NCBI GenBank assembly: GCA_031291275.1
Contig: JARLJJ010000160.1
Coordinates: 1 to 44,147, forward strand
DNA from: Formivibrio sp.
GTDB taxonomy: Bacteria > Pseudomonadota > Gammaproteobacteria > Burkholderiales > Chitinibacteraceae
Length of the DNA stretch: 44,147 nt
Reading direction: 5' to 3'
Shown here: positions 37,528 to 44,147 of the stretch, piece after piece
Layout of the letters: each line of letters begins with the position of its first letter
Numbering within the stretch: the stretch's first letter is position 1
The notes under the pieces: generated by a model
What the model was told of the DNA's origin: nothing
The model's database searches: none
What the model saw: the letters and a program-made list of their open reading frames with translations, nothing else
Translations under genes and position numbers: made by a program

Positions 37528-38361
37528 TCAGCAAAAAATTTCGATGTTGTCGATCAGTCGCGTGCTGCCGATGCGAGCGGCGATCAGGATAACAAGCCGA
37601 TGATCCGTGTGAGTGGCGGGCTTCAGATTGTCGGCGTTGCGGGTTTCCACGTAATCAACTTGCCAGCCGTGTGCGGTCAGGTCGTCGATGGTTTGCTGCG
37701 CCAGCGTGGCGTGATCGCGTTCGCCTGCCAGGATCGCTGCCTTCATGCGTGAGAGGTGGTGATAAAGTCGTGGTGCTTCGGCGCGCTGTTCCGGGGTCAG
37801 GTAACCGTTGCGTGACGACAGCGCCAGACCGTCCTCGGCCCGGCCAGTATCGACAGGGATGATCTCGATCGGCATGTTCAGATCATCGACCATGCTCTTG
37901 ATGATAAACAGCTGCTGGTAATCCTTCTTGCCGAAGCAGGCCACGTCGGCGCCGACAATGTTGAACAGCTTGGTGACGACCGTGGCGACGCCACGAAAAT
38001 GCCCGGGGCGGAACGCGCCGCACAGCTCGTCCTGAATCGCTGGCGGTTCAACCTTGTACTGCTGGACTACGCGCGGATAAAGTTCTTTTTCATCCGGTGC
38101 GAACACGATCTCGGCACCTTCCTGTTCCAGCAATGCCGCATCGGCCTGCAGGGTGCGTGGATAACAATCGAAATCCTCGCCTTGACCAAATTGCAGACGG
38201 TTGACAAAGATACTGACCACGACATGATCGGCATGCTTTCTGGCTTCGTGTACCAGTGCCATATGACCGGCATGCAAGTTACCCATCGTCGGAACGAAGG
38301 CCACTTTGCCAACGGTCTTGCGCCAGGCGCGCAATTCTTCAATAGAGTGGATGATTTTCAT
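37528..38361 (-). CDS. panC: Pantothenate synthetase
   Basis: The 277-aa ligase condenses pantoate and beta-alanine using ATP. The adenylate-forming motif [10 protein letters not shown] contains His30 and His33; [10 protein letters not shown] and [11 protein letters not shown] are also typical. The usual FVNP motif reads FVNR (Arg55) here, a change near the active site worth confirming. It lies downstream of panB, separated by a 76-bp gap with an inverted repeat. Confidence 0.96.
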   Translation of the reverse strand: MKIIHSIEELRAWRKTVGKVAFVPTMGNLHAGHMALVHEARKHADHVVVSIFVNRLQFGQGEDFDCYPRTLQADAALLEQEGAEIVFAPDEKELYPRVVQQYKVEPPAIQDELCGAFRPGHFRGVATVVTKLFNIVGADVACFGKKDYQQLFIIKSMVDDLNMPIEIIPVDTGRAEDGLALSSRNGYLTPEQRAEAPRLYHHLSRMKAAILAGERDHATLAQQTIDDLTAHGWQVDYVETRNADNLKPATHTDHRLVILIAARIGSTRLIDNIEIFC

Positions 38362-38392
38362 AATTGGGTGGGAAGTGATAAGAATGGGGGGG

Positions 38393-38420
38393 ACTGGCGT
38401 GAGCGATGACGCACGCCAGT
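38393..38420 (-). repeat. 9-bp inverted repeat between panB and panC
   Basis: ACTGGCGTG (38393-38401) pairs perfectly with CACGCCAGT (38412-38420) around 10 nt. On the coding (minus) strand a run of seven C follows and no T run, so it is more likely an RNA-processing or stability element than a full terminator. Confidence 0.55.
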
Positions 38421-38437
38421 GCCGGGTTCAAGACATT

Positions 38438-39226
38438 TTAGTAAGCATGTTCCGCTGCTGGGAATTCGCCGGATTTGACGGCCAGCACATAAGCTTCAAT
38501 GGCTGCCTGGATGCTCGGACTACCTTCCATAAAGTTGCGCAGGAAACGTTTCTTGCCTGGAACCAGGCCGAGCATGTCGTGCAGGACCAGTACCTGGCCG
38601 TCAACGTCGCCGCCCGCGCCAATGCCAATGGTCGGAATCTGAACCGCTGCGGTAACCTGCTTGGCTACGGCGGCAGGCACCAGTTCCATCAGTACCAGCG
38701 AAGCTCCGGCCTGCTCTAATGCTTGCGCTTCATTGACCAAGCGGCGCGCATCCTCATCGCTTTTCCCTTGAATCTTGTAGCCGCCATACGCATTGACTGA
38801 TTGCGGCTGAAGGCCGATGTGCGAGCAGACGGGAATGCCACGCTGGGTCAGGAAACGCACCGTAGGTACCATTTCCTCCCCGCCCTCGATCTTGACCATT
38901 TCTGCGCCTGCAGCCATCAAGCGCGCGGCGTTTTCAAAGGTTTTTTCCGGGCTGACCTGCGAGCTGCCGAACGGCATGTCGGTCAGTACCAGTGCCGGGC
39001 CGGCACCGCGCGCTACGCAGCGTGTGTGGTAGAGCATGTCATCCATGCTGACCGGCAGTGTTGACGTATAGCCTTCAATCACATTGCCGAGCGAATCGCC
39101 AATCAGCAGGATATCCATGCCCGCTGCGGCCTCAACTGTCGCGAAGGTGGCGTCGTAACAGGTCAGCATGGCGATCTTGCGGCCTTCCTGCTTCATTTTA
39201 TGCAAGGTGGAGAGCGTAATTTTCAT
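38438..39226 (-). CDS. panB: 3-methyl-2-oxobutanoate hydroxymethyltransferase
   Basis: The 263-aa enzyme makes ketopantoate from ketoisovalerate and methylene-tetrahydrofolate. [21 protein letters not shown] (Asp44 for metal), [10 protein letters not shown] and [13 protein letters not shown] match the family. The start at 39226 ([12 protein letters not shown]) matches family length. An alternative ATG at 39289 overlaps the folK stop (TGATG), would add 21 residues, and cannot be excluded because neither start has a good ribosome site. Confidence 0.95.
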   Translation of the reverse strand: MKITLSTLHKMKQEGRKIAMLTCYDATFATVEAAAGMDILLIGDSLGNVIEGYTSTLPVSMDDMLYHTRCVARGAGPALVLTDMPFGSSQVSPEKTFENAARLMAAGAEMVKIEGGEEMVPTVRFLTQRGIPVCSHIGLQPQSVNAYGGYKIQGKSDEDARRLVNEAQALEQAGASLVLMELVPAAVAKQVTAAVQIPTIGIGAGGDVDGQVLVLHDMLGLVPGKKRFLRNFMEGSPSIQAAIEAYVLAVKSGEFPAAEHAY

Positions 39227-39288
39227 GGTGGGGTGTCCATGTGATGGCTTGGGTTGGGTGCTTGTGGCGCCGTAAACAGGAGTCGACA

Positions 39289-39774
39289 TCAGAGTGGTAA
39301 ACGCTTTAAGGATTGGTCGGTAATTGTGGCGAGCAGGTTCTTGGCCGGGCCGAGGCTGGGGATCACGATGTCCGGGGCGATCTCGGTCAGCGGCACCAGC
39401 ACGAACGCGCGTTCGTGCATGCGCGGATGCGGCACGATCAAGTCTTTTTCGTCGATGGTGCGGTCGCCGTACAGGATTAAATCCAGATCAATGGTGCGCG
39501 GACCATTGGGAATGCTGCGCTCGCGTCCCAGTGCGCTTTCGATGGCCAGTAGCGCCTCGAGCAATTCGCGCGCAGTCAGTTCAGTGCTGATTTCTACGAC
39601 TGAATTGGTGAAGTCGGGCTGGTCAGTGTAGCCAATGGGGCTTGTGCAATAAAAGCTGGAGGATTTGAGCAGCCGGGTTTGAGGCAGCAGGCAGATCAGC
39701 GCAATGGCCCGGCGCATCTGCTTGGCGGGCTGAACGAGATTGGCGCCAAGCGCGACAAAAACCTGAACAGCCAA
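39289..39774 (-). CDS. folK: 7,8-dihydro-6-hydroxymethylpterin pyrophosphokinase
   Basis: The 161-aa HPPK activates the pterin for folate synthesis. VFVALGANL at the start, [21 protein letters not shown] and [13 protein letters not shown] (catalytic Asp pair) are present. The start is a TTG at 39774, with GGAG inside the end of pcnB 7 nt before it. Its neighbours pcnB and panB match the common pcnB-folK-panB-panC order. Confidence 0.95.
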   Translation of the reverse strand: MAVQVFVALGANLVQPAKQMRRAIALICLLPQTRLLKSSSFYCTSPIGYTDQPDFTNSVVEISTELTARELLEALLAIESALGRERSIPNGPRTIDLDLILYGDRTIDEKDLIVPHPRMHERAFVLVPLTEIAPDIVIPSLGPAKNLLATITDQSLKRLPL

Positions 39775-39776
39775 TT

Positions 39777-41114
39777 TTACTCTCCAGACGAGGCCGGTTT
39801 TTTGGCCTGAGGCTTGCGCCGACGCTTGCGCTTGGCTGGATCGGCGGCGGCCTGTTTCGGCGCAACCCGGGCAACCAGCACCGAGCGCGCAGTCTCATCA
39901 CCGTATTGGAAATCATGCCACCAAATGGCCAGTTCTTTGTCGATCAGTCCGCACTCGCCGCGTAAGACCAGAAAATCGTAGGCGGCGCGGAAGCGCTGTT
40001 GTTCAAGCAATCTAAACGGTTTGCTGCCGCTGCGTTGTTCAAAGCGCGGTTGGAGCAACCAGATTTCTTTCATGGCAGCGCCGTAGCGATTGGGGATCGC
40101 CAAGCGTTTTTCCACCGTGTTCTCAATGCCGTTCATGGCATCGACCAGCGCGGGGATGGGATATTGACCAGCGGCCTGGCGTGCGACCCAGTCGGCTTCG
40201 ACTTCATGCCACAACAGTGCGGCAAACAGGAAACCGGCAGAAACGGGTTTGTCGTCAGCCAGGCGTTGGTCGGTGTTGTCCAGTGCCAGTTTAAGGAAAT
40301 GCTTGGCTTGCGGTCGTGCCAGCACAATATCCAGCACCGGAAACAATTCACGGTGCAGTCCCTCTGCACGCAACGACATCAGGCAATCCCAGGCTTTGCC
40401 TGAGAGCAGCAACTTCATCATTTCGTCAAACAGGCGGGCGGAGGGAATATTGCCAAGTAACTTGGCCAAACTGGCGATCGGTTTTTGCGTTGCCGGCGCA
40501 ATGGTGAGCCCCAGTTTGGCGGCAAGGCGGATTGCACGCAGCATGCGTACCGGATCTTCACGGTAGCGCAGTTCTGGATCGCCAATCATGGCGAGGCGCT
40601 TGGCTTCGATATCTTCGATGCCGTGGTGGAAATCGAGGATTTCTTCACTGGTCGGATCGTAATACAGCGCATTGACGGTGAAATCGCGGCGCAAGGCGTC
40701 TTCTTCCAGCGTGCCGTAGACATTGTCGCGAATAATGCGCCCAGCATCGTCGGTGGGCGCATCGGACGATCCGCGGAAGGTCGTGACTTCAATGACTTCT
40801 TCACCGTGTTTGTCATAGAACGGTACGTGCACAATGCGAAAACGTCGTCCGATGATGCGCGAACGATGGAACACATGGCGTACCTGTTCTGGCGTGGCAC
40901 TGGTGGCGACATCGAAATCTTTGGGGGATTTGCCTAGCAGGAGGTCGCGTACCGCACCGCCGACGACGTAGGCTTCAAAGCCTGCGTCTTGTAGCCGGTC
41001 ACAAACCTTGAGCGCAGCCGAATGGATATGGTCGCGACGGATGCCATAGTGTTTGGCATGCAGGACTTTTTTGCCGGGGCGGCGCAGGACTTTGCCGATC
41101 AATTTGCGAATCAT
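39777..41114 (-). CDS. pcnB: Poly(A) polymerase I
   Basis: The 445-aa nucleotidyltransferase adds 3' poly(A) tails that promote RNA decay. The catalytic block is VVGGAVRDLLLG and DFDVATSA (Asp66, Asp68), followed by RRFRIVHVPF and EVTTFRG. The central length and the basic C-terminal tail (KRKRRRKPQAKK) favour PcnB over the related CCA-adding enzyme. The start at 41114 (MIRKLIGKVLRR) is family-like. It is divergent from dacC. Confidence 0.94.
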   Translation of the reverse strand: MIRKLIGKVLRRPGKKVLHAKHYGIRRDHIHSAALKVCDRLQDAGFEAYVVGGAVRDLLLGKSPKDFDVATSATPEQVRHVFHRSRIIGRRFRIVHVPFYDKHGEEVIEVTTFRGSSDAPTDDAGRIIRDNVYGTLEEDALRRDFTVNALYYDPTSEEILDFHHGIEDIEAKRLAMIGDPELRYREDPVRMLRAIRLAAKLGLTIAPATQKPIASLAKLLGNIPSARLFDEMMKLLLSGKAWDCLMSLRAEGLHRELFPVLDIVLARPQAKHFLKLALDNTDQRLADDKPVSAGFLFAALLWHEVEADWVARQAAGQYPIPALVDAMNGIENTVEKRLAIPNRYGAAMKEIWLLQPRFEQRSGSKPFRLLEQQRFRAAYDFLVLRGECGLIDKELAIWWHDFQYGDETARSVLVARVAPKQAAADPAKRKRRRKPQAKKPASSGE

Positions 41115-41204
41115 CGTAGGTTGGTGAGAATGAATGGGATCATCAAAAGCCGGGATTATACCCCTGAGCCGGGATAGATCGGCGTCTGTATGAAACTTCC
41201 TGTC

Positions 41205-41232
41205 CTGAATGCGGACCAAGCTCCCTTATAAT
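41205..41232 (+). promoter_or_regulatory. Putative dacC promoter
   Basis: TATAAT at 41227-41232 has a weak -35 (CTGAAT, 41205-41210) 16 bp upstream and lies 60 bp before the dacC start, in the pcnB/dacC divergent gap. Confidence 0.45.
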
Positions 41233-41292
41233 CCTTGTTTTGATATGCCTGTTTTCCCCTTTCTCATTATTTTTAAAAGCCAGACAACAGCC

Positions 41293-42429
41293 ATGAATAT
41301 TCGCCATACCCTGATTGCTATCCTTCTTCTCCCTGCACTCGTTTACGCCGAAGTACCGCCGGCACCTGCCCTGGCGGCCAAAGCCTGGCTGCTGCTTGAT
41401 CAACAAAGTGGCGTGGTTCTGAATGCCAAGGATCCGGAAACCCGTGTGGAACCGGCTTCGCTGACCAAATTGATGACCGCCTACCTGACTTTCAAGGCGG
41501 TCACGGAAGGGAAGATCAAGCTTGACCAGCAATTTACCGTGTCGATGCGTGGCTACAAGGTGGGTGGTTCGACCATGTTTCTGGAGCCCAATACGCCGGT
41601 CACGGTCGATAACCTGATCAAGGGCATGATTGTGGTGTCCGGCAACGATGCCTGTGTGACGCTGGCCGAAGCCATTGCCGGCAGTGAGGATGTCTTCGCG
41701 CAGATGATGACGGCCGAAGCCAAGCGCCTTGGTATGACGGGGACCAATTTCAAAAATAGTACAGGCTTGCCCGATCCGGACCACTACACCACCGTGGCTG
41801 ATCTGGCCAAGCTCTCTGCCGCGATCATTCGCGATTATCCTCAGTTCTACCCGATCTATTCGATGAAGTCGTTTACCTACAATAACGGCCGTAAAACGAT
41901 GACTCAGCCCAACCGCAACCTGTTGCTCTACCGCGATGCGTTTGTCGATGGCATGAAGACCGGGCACACCGCGAGTGCCGGTTTCAATTTGGTAGCTTCG
42001 ACCAGGCGCGAGAATCGGCGCTTGATTTCTGTGCTGGTGGGGGCGCAAAGCGATGAAAATCGCGCGCTGGAATCCGCCAAGTTGTTGAACTGGGGCGTGC
42101 AGTTCTTTGAAACGCCCAAGCTGGCTTCTGCCAAACAGGTGCTTGCTTCGCCCAAGGTCTGGAAAGGGATGGCCGGGCAGGTACCCGCTGGCTTTTTGTT
42201 TGATCGCTATGTGACGGTAGGGCGAGGGGAAGCAAAGAATGTGAAGCAAGAGATGACGATGAGCGGACCGCTGATTGCACCGATCAAGCAAGGTCAGACA
42301 CTGGGCAAGGTTAAGTTCAGTTTGAATGGCAAGCCGCTGGCTGAATATCCGTTGGTGGCGCTGCAGGATGTCGGCCAGGCCGGCATTTGGGGTAGGACAG
42401 TGGATACGGTCAAGCTATGGTTCAAGTAG
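41293..42429 (+). CDS. dacC: D-alanyl-D-alanine carboxypeptidase (PBP5/6 family)
   Basis: The 378-aa protein has a signal peptide (MNIRHTLIAILLLPALVYA) and the penicillin-binding motifs Ser56-Leu-Thr-Lys59, Ser116-Gly-Asn118 and Lys222-Thr-Gly224. It trims the terminal D-Ala of peptidoglycan stem peptides. A C-terminal beta domain (from about residue 285) follows, ending near TVDTVKLWFK, which may serve as the membrane anchor helix. It precedes dat, ybeD and lipB, a known betaproteobacterial order. Confidence 0.95.
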   Translation: MNIRHTLIAILLLPALVYAEVPPAPALAAKAWLLLDQQSGVVLNAKDPETRVEPASLTKLMTAYLTFKAVTEGKIKLDQQFTVSMRGYKVGGSTMFLEPNTPVTVDNLIKGMIVVSGNDACVTLAEAIAGSEDVFAQMMTAEAKRLGMTGTNFKNSTGLPDPDHYTTVADLAKLSAAIIRDYPQFYPIYSMKSFTYNNGRKTMTQPNRNLLLYRDAFVDGMKTGHTASAGFNLVASTRRENRRLISVLVGAQSDENRALESAKLLNWGVQFFETPKLASAKQVLASPKVWKGMAGQVPAGFLFDRYVTVGRGEAKNVKQEMTMSGPLIAPIKQGQTLGKVKFSLNGKPLAEYPLVALQDVGQAGIWGRTVDTVKLWFK

Positions 42430-42444
42430 TAGACGTTGCTGCAT

Positions 42445-42477
42445 GCCGGGCGATCCCATCGCCTGGCGGCGGTTTTT
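42445..42477 (+). terminator. Possible terminator between dacC and dat
   Basis: GCCGGGCGAT (42445-42454) pairs with ATCGCCTGGC (42458-42467), with one wobble pair, around CCC. Five T residues follow after a 5-nt gap. The spacing makes termination partial at best. Confidence 0.5.
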
Positions 42478-42517
42478 GCTTGGTTGAACCCATGCGCATG
42501 CTTGATGGACGTTCATT

Positions 42518-43390
42518 ATGCTCATTCCCGCGAATATCGCTTATCTGAATGGACGCTACGCGCCACTGCCGGAGTTGCAGGTTTCGGTCATGGACCGTGG
42601 CTTTCTGTTTGGCGACGGTGTTTACGAACTGGTTCCGGTGTATGACCGCCGTCCATTCCGACTTGTCGAGCATTTACGCCGTATGGGCAAGAGTATGGCC
42701 GCGGTGGCTCTTGTGGATCCGTATTCCTTGGCGCAGTGGGAGCAGATTGTCGGCCAAGTCAGTGCCAGCCAGGATTTTGCCGATCAGTCGATCTATTTGC
42801 AGGTCACGCGCGGCCCAGCTTGGCCGCGCAGTCACGCGTTTCCGACAGACATCCATCCCACCATTTTTGTCTATGCCGAGCCACTGCTGCCGCCTGCACC
42901 TGCGTTGATCTTGAATGGCGTGATGGCGGTGACGGCGAACGATATCCGCTGGGGGCGCTGCAATATCAAGGCCTGTTCGCTGATGGCGAATGTATTGCTC
43001 AAGCAAATGGCAGTAGAAGCCGGGGCCGATGAAGTGATTTTGCTGCGTGACGGTGGTTTGATCGAAGGGGGTTCCAGCAATGTGTTTATTGTCCGTGATG
43101 GCCTTATCCTCGCCCCCCCGCCGTCCGAGCGAATGCTGACCGGAATTACTTACGATGTGGTGCAGGAATTGGCTCAAGCCCACCGTCTGCCCTTGGTTTT
43201 GCGCGAAATATCGGAAGCGGAATTTCGCACCGCCGACGAGGTGTGGATTACCTCCTCCAGCAAGGAAATTCTCGCCGTGGTGGAACTTGATGGGCGGCCG
43301 ATTGGAAATGGCGTACCCGGCCCCATCTATCGTCGGATGAACGACTTTTACCAAGCGTTCAAAACCGCGACCATGCGGCCGAGCCGCTAA
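42518..43390 (+). CDS. dat: D-alanine (D-amino acid) aminotransferase, class IV
   Basis: The 290-aa PLP enzyme has the class IV fold: VSVMDRGFLFGDGVYELVPV near the start, Lys151 as the PLP Schiff-base lysine (WGRCNIKACSLMANVLLKQ), and EGGSSNVFIV. It interconverts D-alanine and D-glutamate with 2-oxo acids. Its place next to a D-Ala carboxypeptidase suits reuse of released D-Ala. A branched-chain aminotransferase role is less likely given length and context. Confidence 0.88.
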   Translation: MLIPANIAYLNGRYAPLPELQVSVMDRGFLFGDGVYELVPVYDRRPFRLVEHLRRMGKSMAAVALVDPYSLAQWEQIVGQVSASQDFADQSIYLQVTRGPAWPRSHAFPTDIHPTIFVYAEPLLPPAPALILNGVMAVTANDIRWGRCNIKACSLMANVLLKQMAVEAGADEVILLRDGGLIEGGSSNVFIVRDGLILAPPPSERMLTGITYDVVQELAQAHRLPLVLREISEAEFRTADEVWITSSSKEILAVVELDGRPIGNGVPGPIYRRMNDFYQAFKTATMRPSR

Positions 43391-43407
43391 TACCGACGAG
43401 ACCAACC

Positions 43408-43692
43408 ATGAAACCAACGCCAAAACTCGCAGATTTGCTTGAATTCCCCGTACTGATTCCGGTGAAAGCCGTTAGCCACAAGGGCGTAGCCGAAGAGGTG
43501 TTTCGTCTCGAACTGATTGATCTGACGGCGAAGTTGGTGCCTGGGTTTTCTGTGGAATTGATTTCGATCCGCGCCAGCAGTAGCGGTAATTATTACGCGG
43601 CAACACTCTCGCCCACTTTTCATAACATCGATCAATTTTATGCGCTGGATGCTGCGTTGAAAGAGCATCCGATGGTGAGGATGGTGATATGA
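43408..43692 (+). CDS. ybeD: YbeD/DUF493 family protein
   Basis: This 94-aa protein has the DUF493 pattern: [17 protein letters not shown], a ferredoxin-like regulatory fold, and [15 protein letters not shown]. Its function is unknown; it is regularly found between dacC and lipB. It lies 17 bp after dat and overlaps lipB by 4 bp (ATGA at 43689-43692). Confidence 0.92.
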   Translation: MKPTPKLADLLEFPVLIPVKAVSHKGVAEEVFRLELIDLTAKLVPGFSVELISIRASSSGNYYAATLSPTFHNIDQFYALDAALKEHPMVRMVI

Positions 43693-44147
43693 GTGGCGCG
43701 GGACCGGCTCCCGGGGATGGGCAATCGTCGGTTTTCGAGTTGCAATCAGCCAGCGATCGACTATTGGTGATCAGGCAACTGGGTTTAGTTGAATACATTC
43801 CCACCTGGCAGGCCATGCAGGAATTCACTGCGGCACGCGACGAAACCACGCTGGACGAGCTGTGGCTGCTCGAACATCCGCCTGTCTATACGCAAGGGCA
43901 GGCCGGAAAGCCGGAGCATGTGCTCAATCCGGGCGATATTCCGATCGTGCAGATCGACCGGGGCGGGCAGGTGACCTATCATGGTCCAGGCCAATTGGTG
44001 GCCTATCTGTTGCTGGACTTGAAGCGCCACAAGGTGGGCGTACGTGAGCTGGTGCGCAAGCTGGAACAAAGCGTGATCGATGTGCTGGCGCAGTACGACA
44101 TTACCGCCTACGGCAAGGTCGATGCACCCGGCGTTTATGTCTCGCGC
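43689..44147 (+). CDS. lipB: Octanoyl-(acyl-carrier-protein):protein octanoyltransferase LipB, 5' part
   Basis: The frame is open to the window edge (153 codons). [34 protein letters not shown] and [21 protein letters not shown] are LipB signatures; the catalytic Cys region lies beyond the end. It transfers octanoyl groups from ACP to lipoyl domains. The start overlaps the ybeD stop. A 25-residue N-terminal extension precedes the conserved part, so a later start remains possible. It is truncated by the window, not broken. Confidence 0.95.
   Translation, partial: MSGAGPAPGDGQSSVFELQSASDRLLVIRQLGLVEYIPTWQAMQEFTAARDETTLDELWLLEHPPVYTQGQAGKPEHVLNPGDIPIVQIDRGGQVTYHGPGQLVAYLLLDLKRHKVGVRELVRKLEQSVIDVLAQYDITAYGKVDAPGVYVSR

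Noticed and set aside
41143..42291. 382-codon minus-strand open frame opposite dacC
   Set aside because: It fully overlaps dacC with intact penicillin-binding motifs; the His/Gly/Arg-rich product is a shadow translation.
1..44147. CRISPR arrays, toxin-antitoxin pairs, restriction or other defence systems
   Set aside because: No regular spaced repeats and no recognisable cas, toxin-antitoxin, methylase or nuclease gene pairs are present outside the small tRNA-Phe remnant.

Overview
The window reads as a chromosomal segment of a Gram-negative betaproteobacterium of moderate GC. The evidence is gene content and order: def-fmt, a LysM protein next to dprA and topA, lptD-surA-pdxA-ksgA opposite amgK-murU, tkt-pgk-fba, algH-ruvX-pyrB, pcnB-folK-panB-panC and dacC-dat-ybeD-lipB. 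A Neisseriales-like (Chromobacteriaceae-like) origin fits best. The genus cannot be fixed from sequence alone.

Layout. 1-2.4 kb: an AT-richer sugar-acid locus with the end of a TRAP-type solute-binding protein, an enolase-superfamily sugar-acid dehydratase and an IclR regulator. 2.5-5.8 kb: metR divergent from metE (B12-independent methionine synthesis). 5.8-8.1 kb: a small, decayed mobile region with a conserved protein of unknown function, a broken IS3-type transposase carrying a 28-bp palindromic insertion, and an intact tyrosine recombinase abutting the 3' end of tRNA-Phe. 8.1-14.4 kb: fmt and def (minus), then the LysM protein, dprA and topA (plus). 14.4-17 kb: a GAF-PAS-PAS-GGDEF-EAL protein. 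17-21.2 kb: a glutamate/aspartate ABC transporter cluster with two ATPase genes. 21.3-26.6 kb: lptD-surA-pdxA-ksgA (minus). 26.7-28.4 kb: amgK-murU peptidoglycan recycling. 28.5-30.2 kb: phaC. 30.4-35.1 kb: tkt, pgk and fba as separate transcription units with clear terminators. 35.4-37.5 kb: algH, ruvX, pyrB. 37.5-41.1 kb: pcnB-folK-panB-panC (minus). 41.3 kb to the end: dacC, dat, ybeD and a truncated lipB.

Most of the window is conserved housekeeping sequence: outer-membrane assembly, wall recycling, vitamin and cofactor synthesis, central carbon metabolism and translation initiation. No clearly new multi-gene system is visible. The places worth a second look are the tRNA-Phe island remnant (unknown gene with an unusual start, and the 28-bp insertion), the perfect hairpin just after the fba promoter, paired palindromes upstream of phaC, the doubled ATPase genes of the glt cluster, and inverted repeats in the sugar-acid locus.
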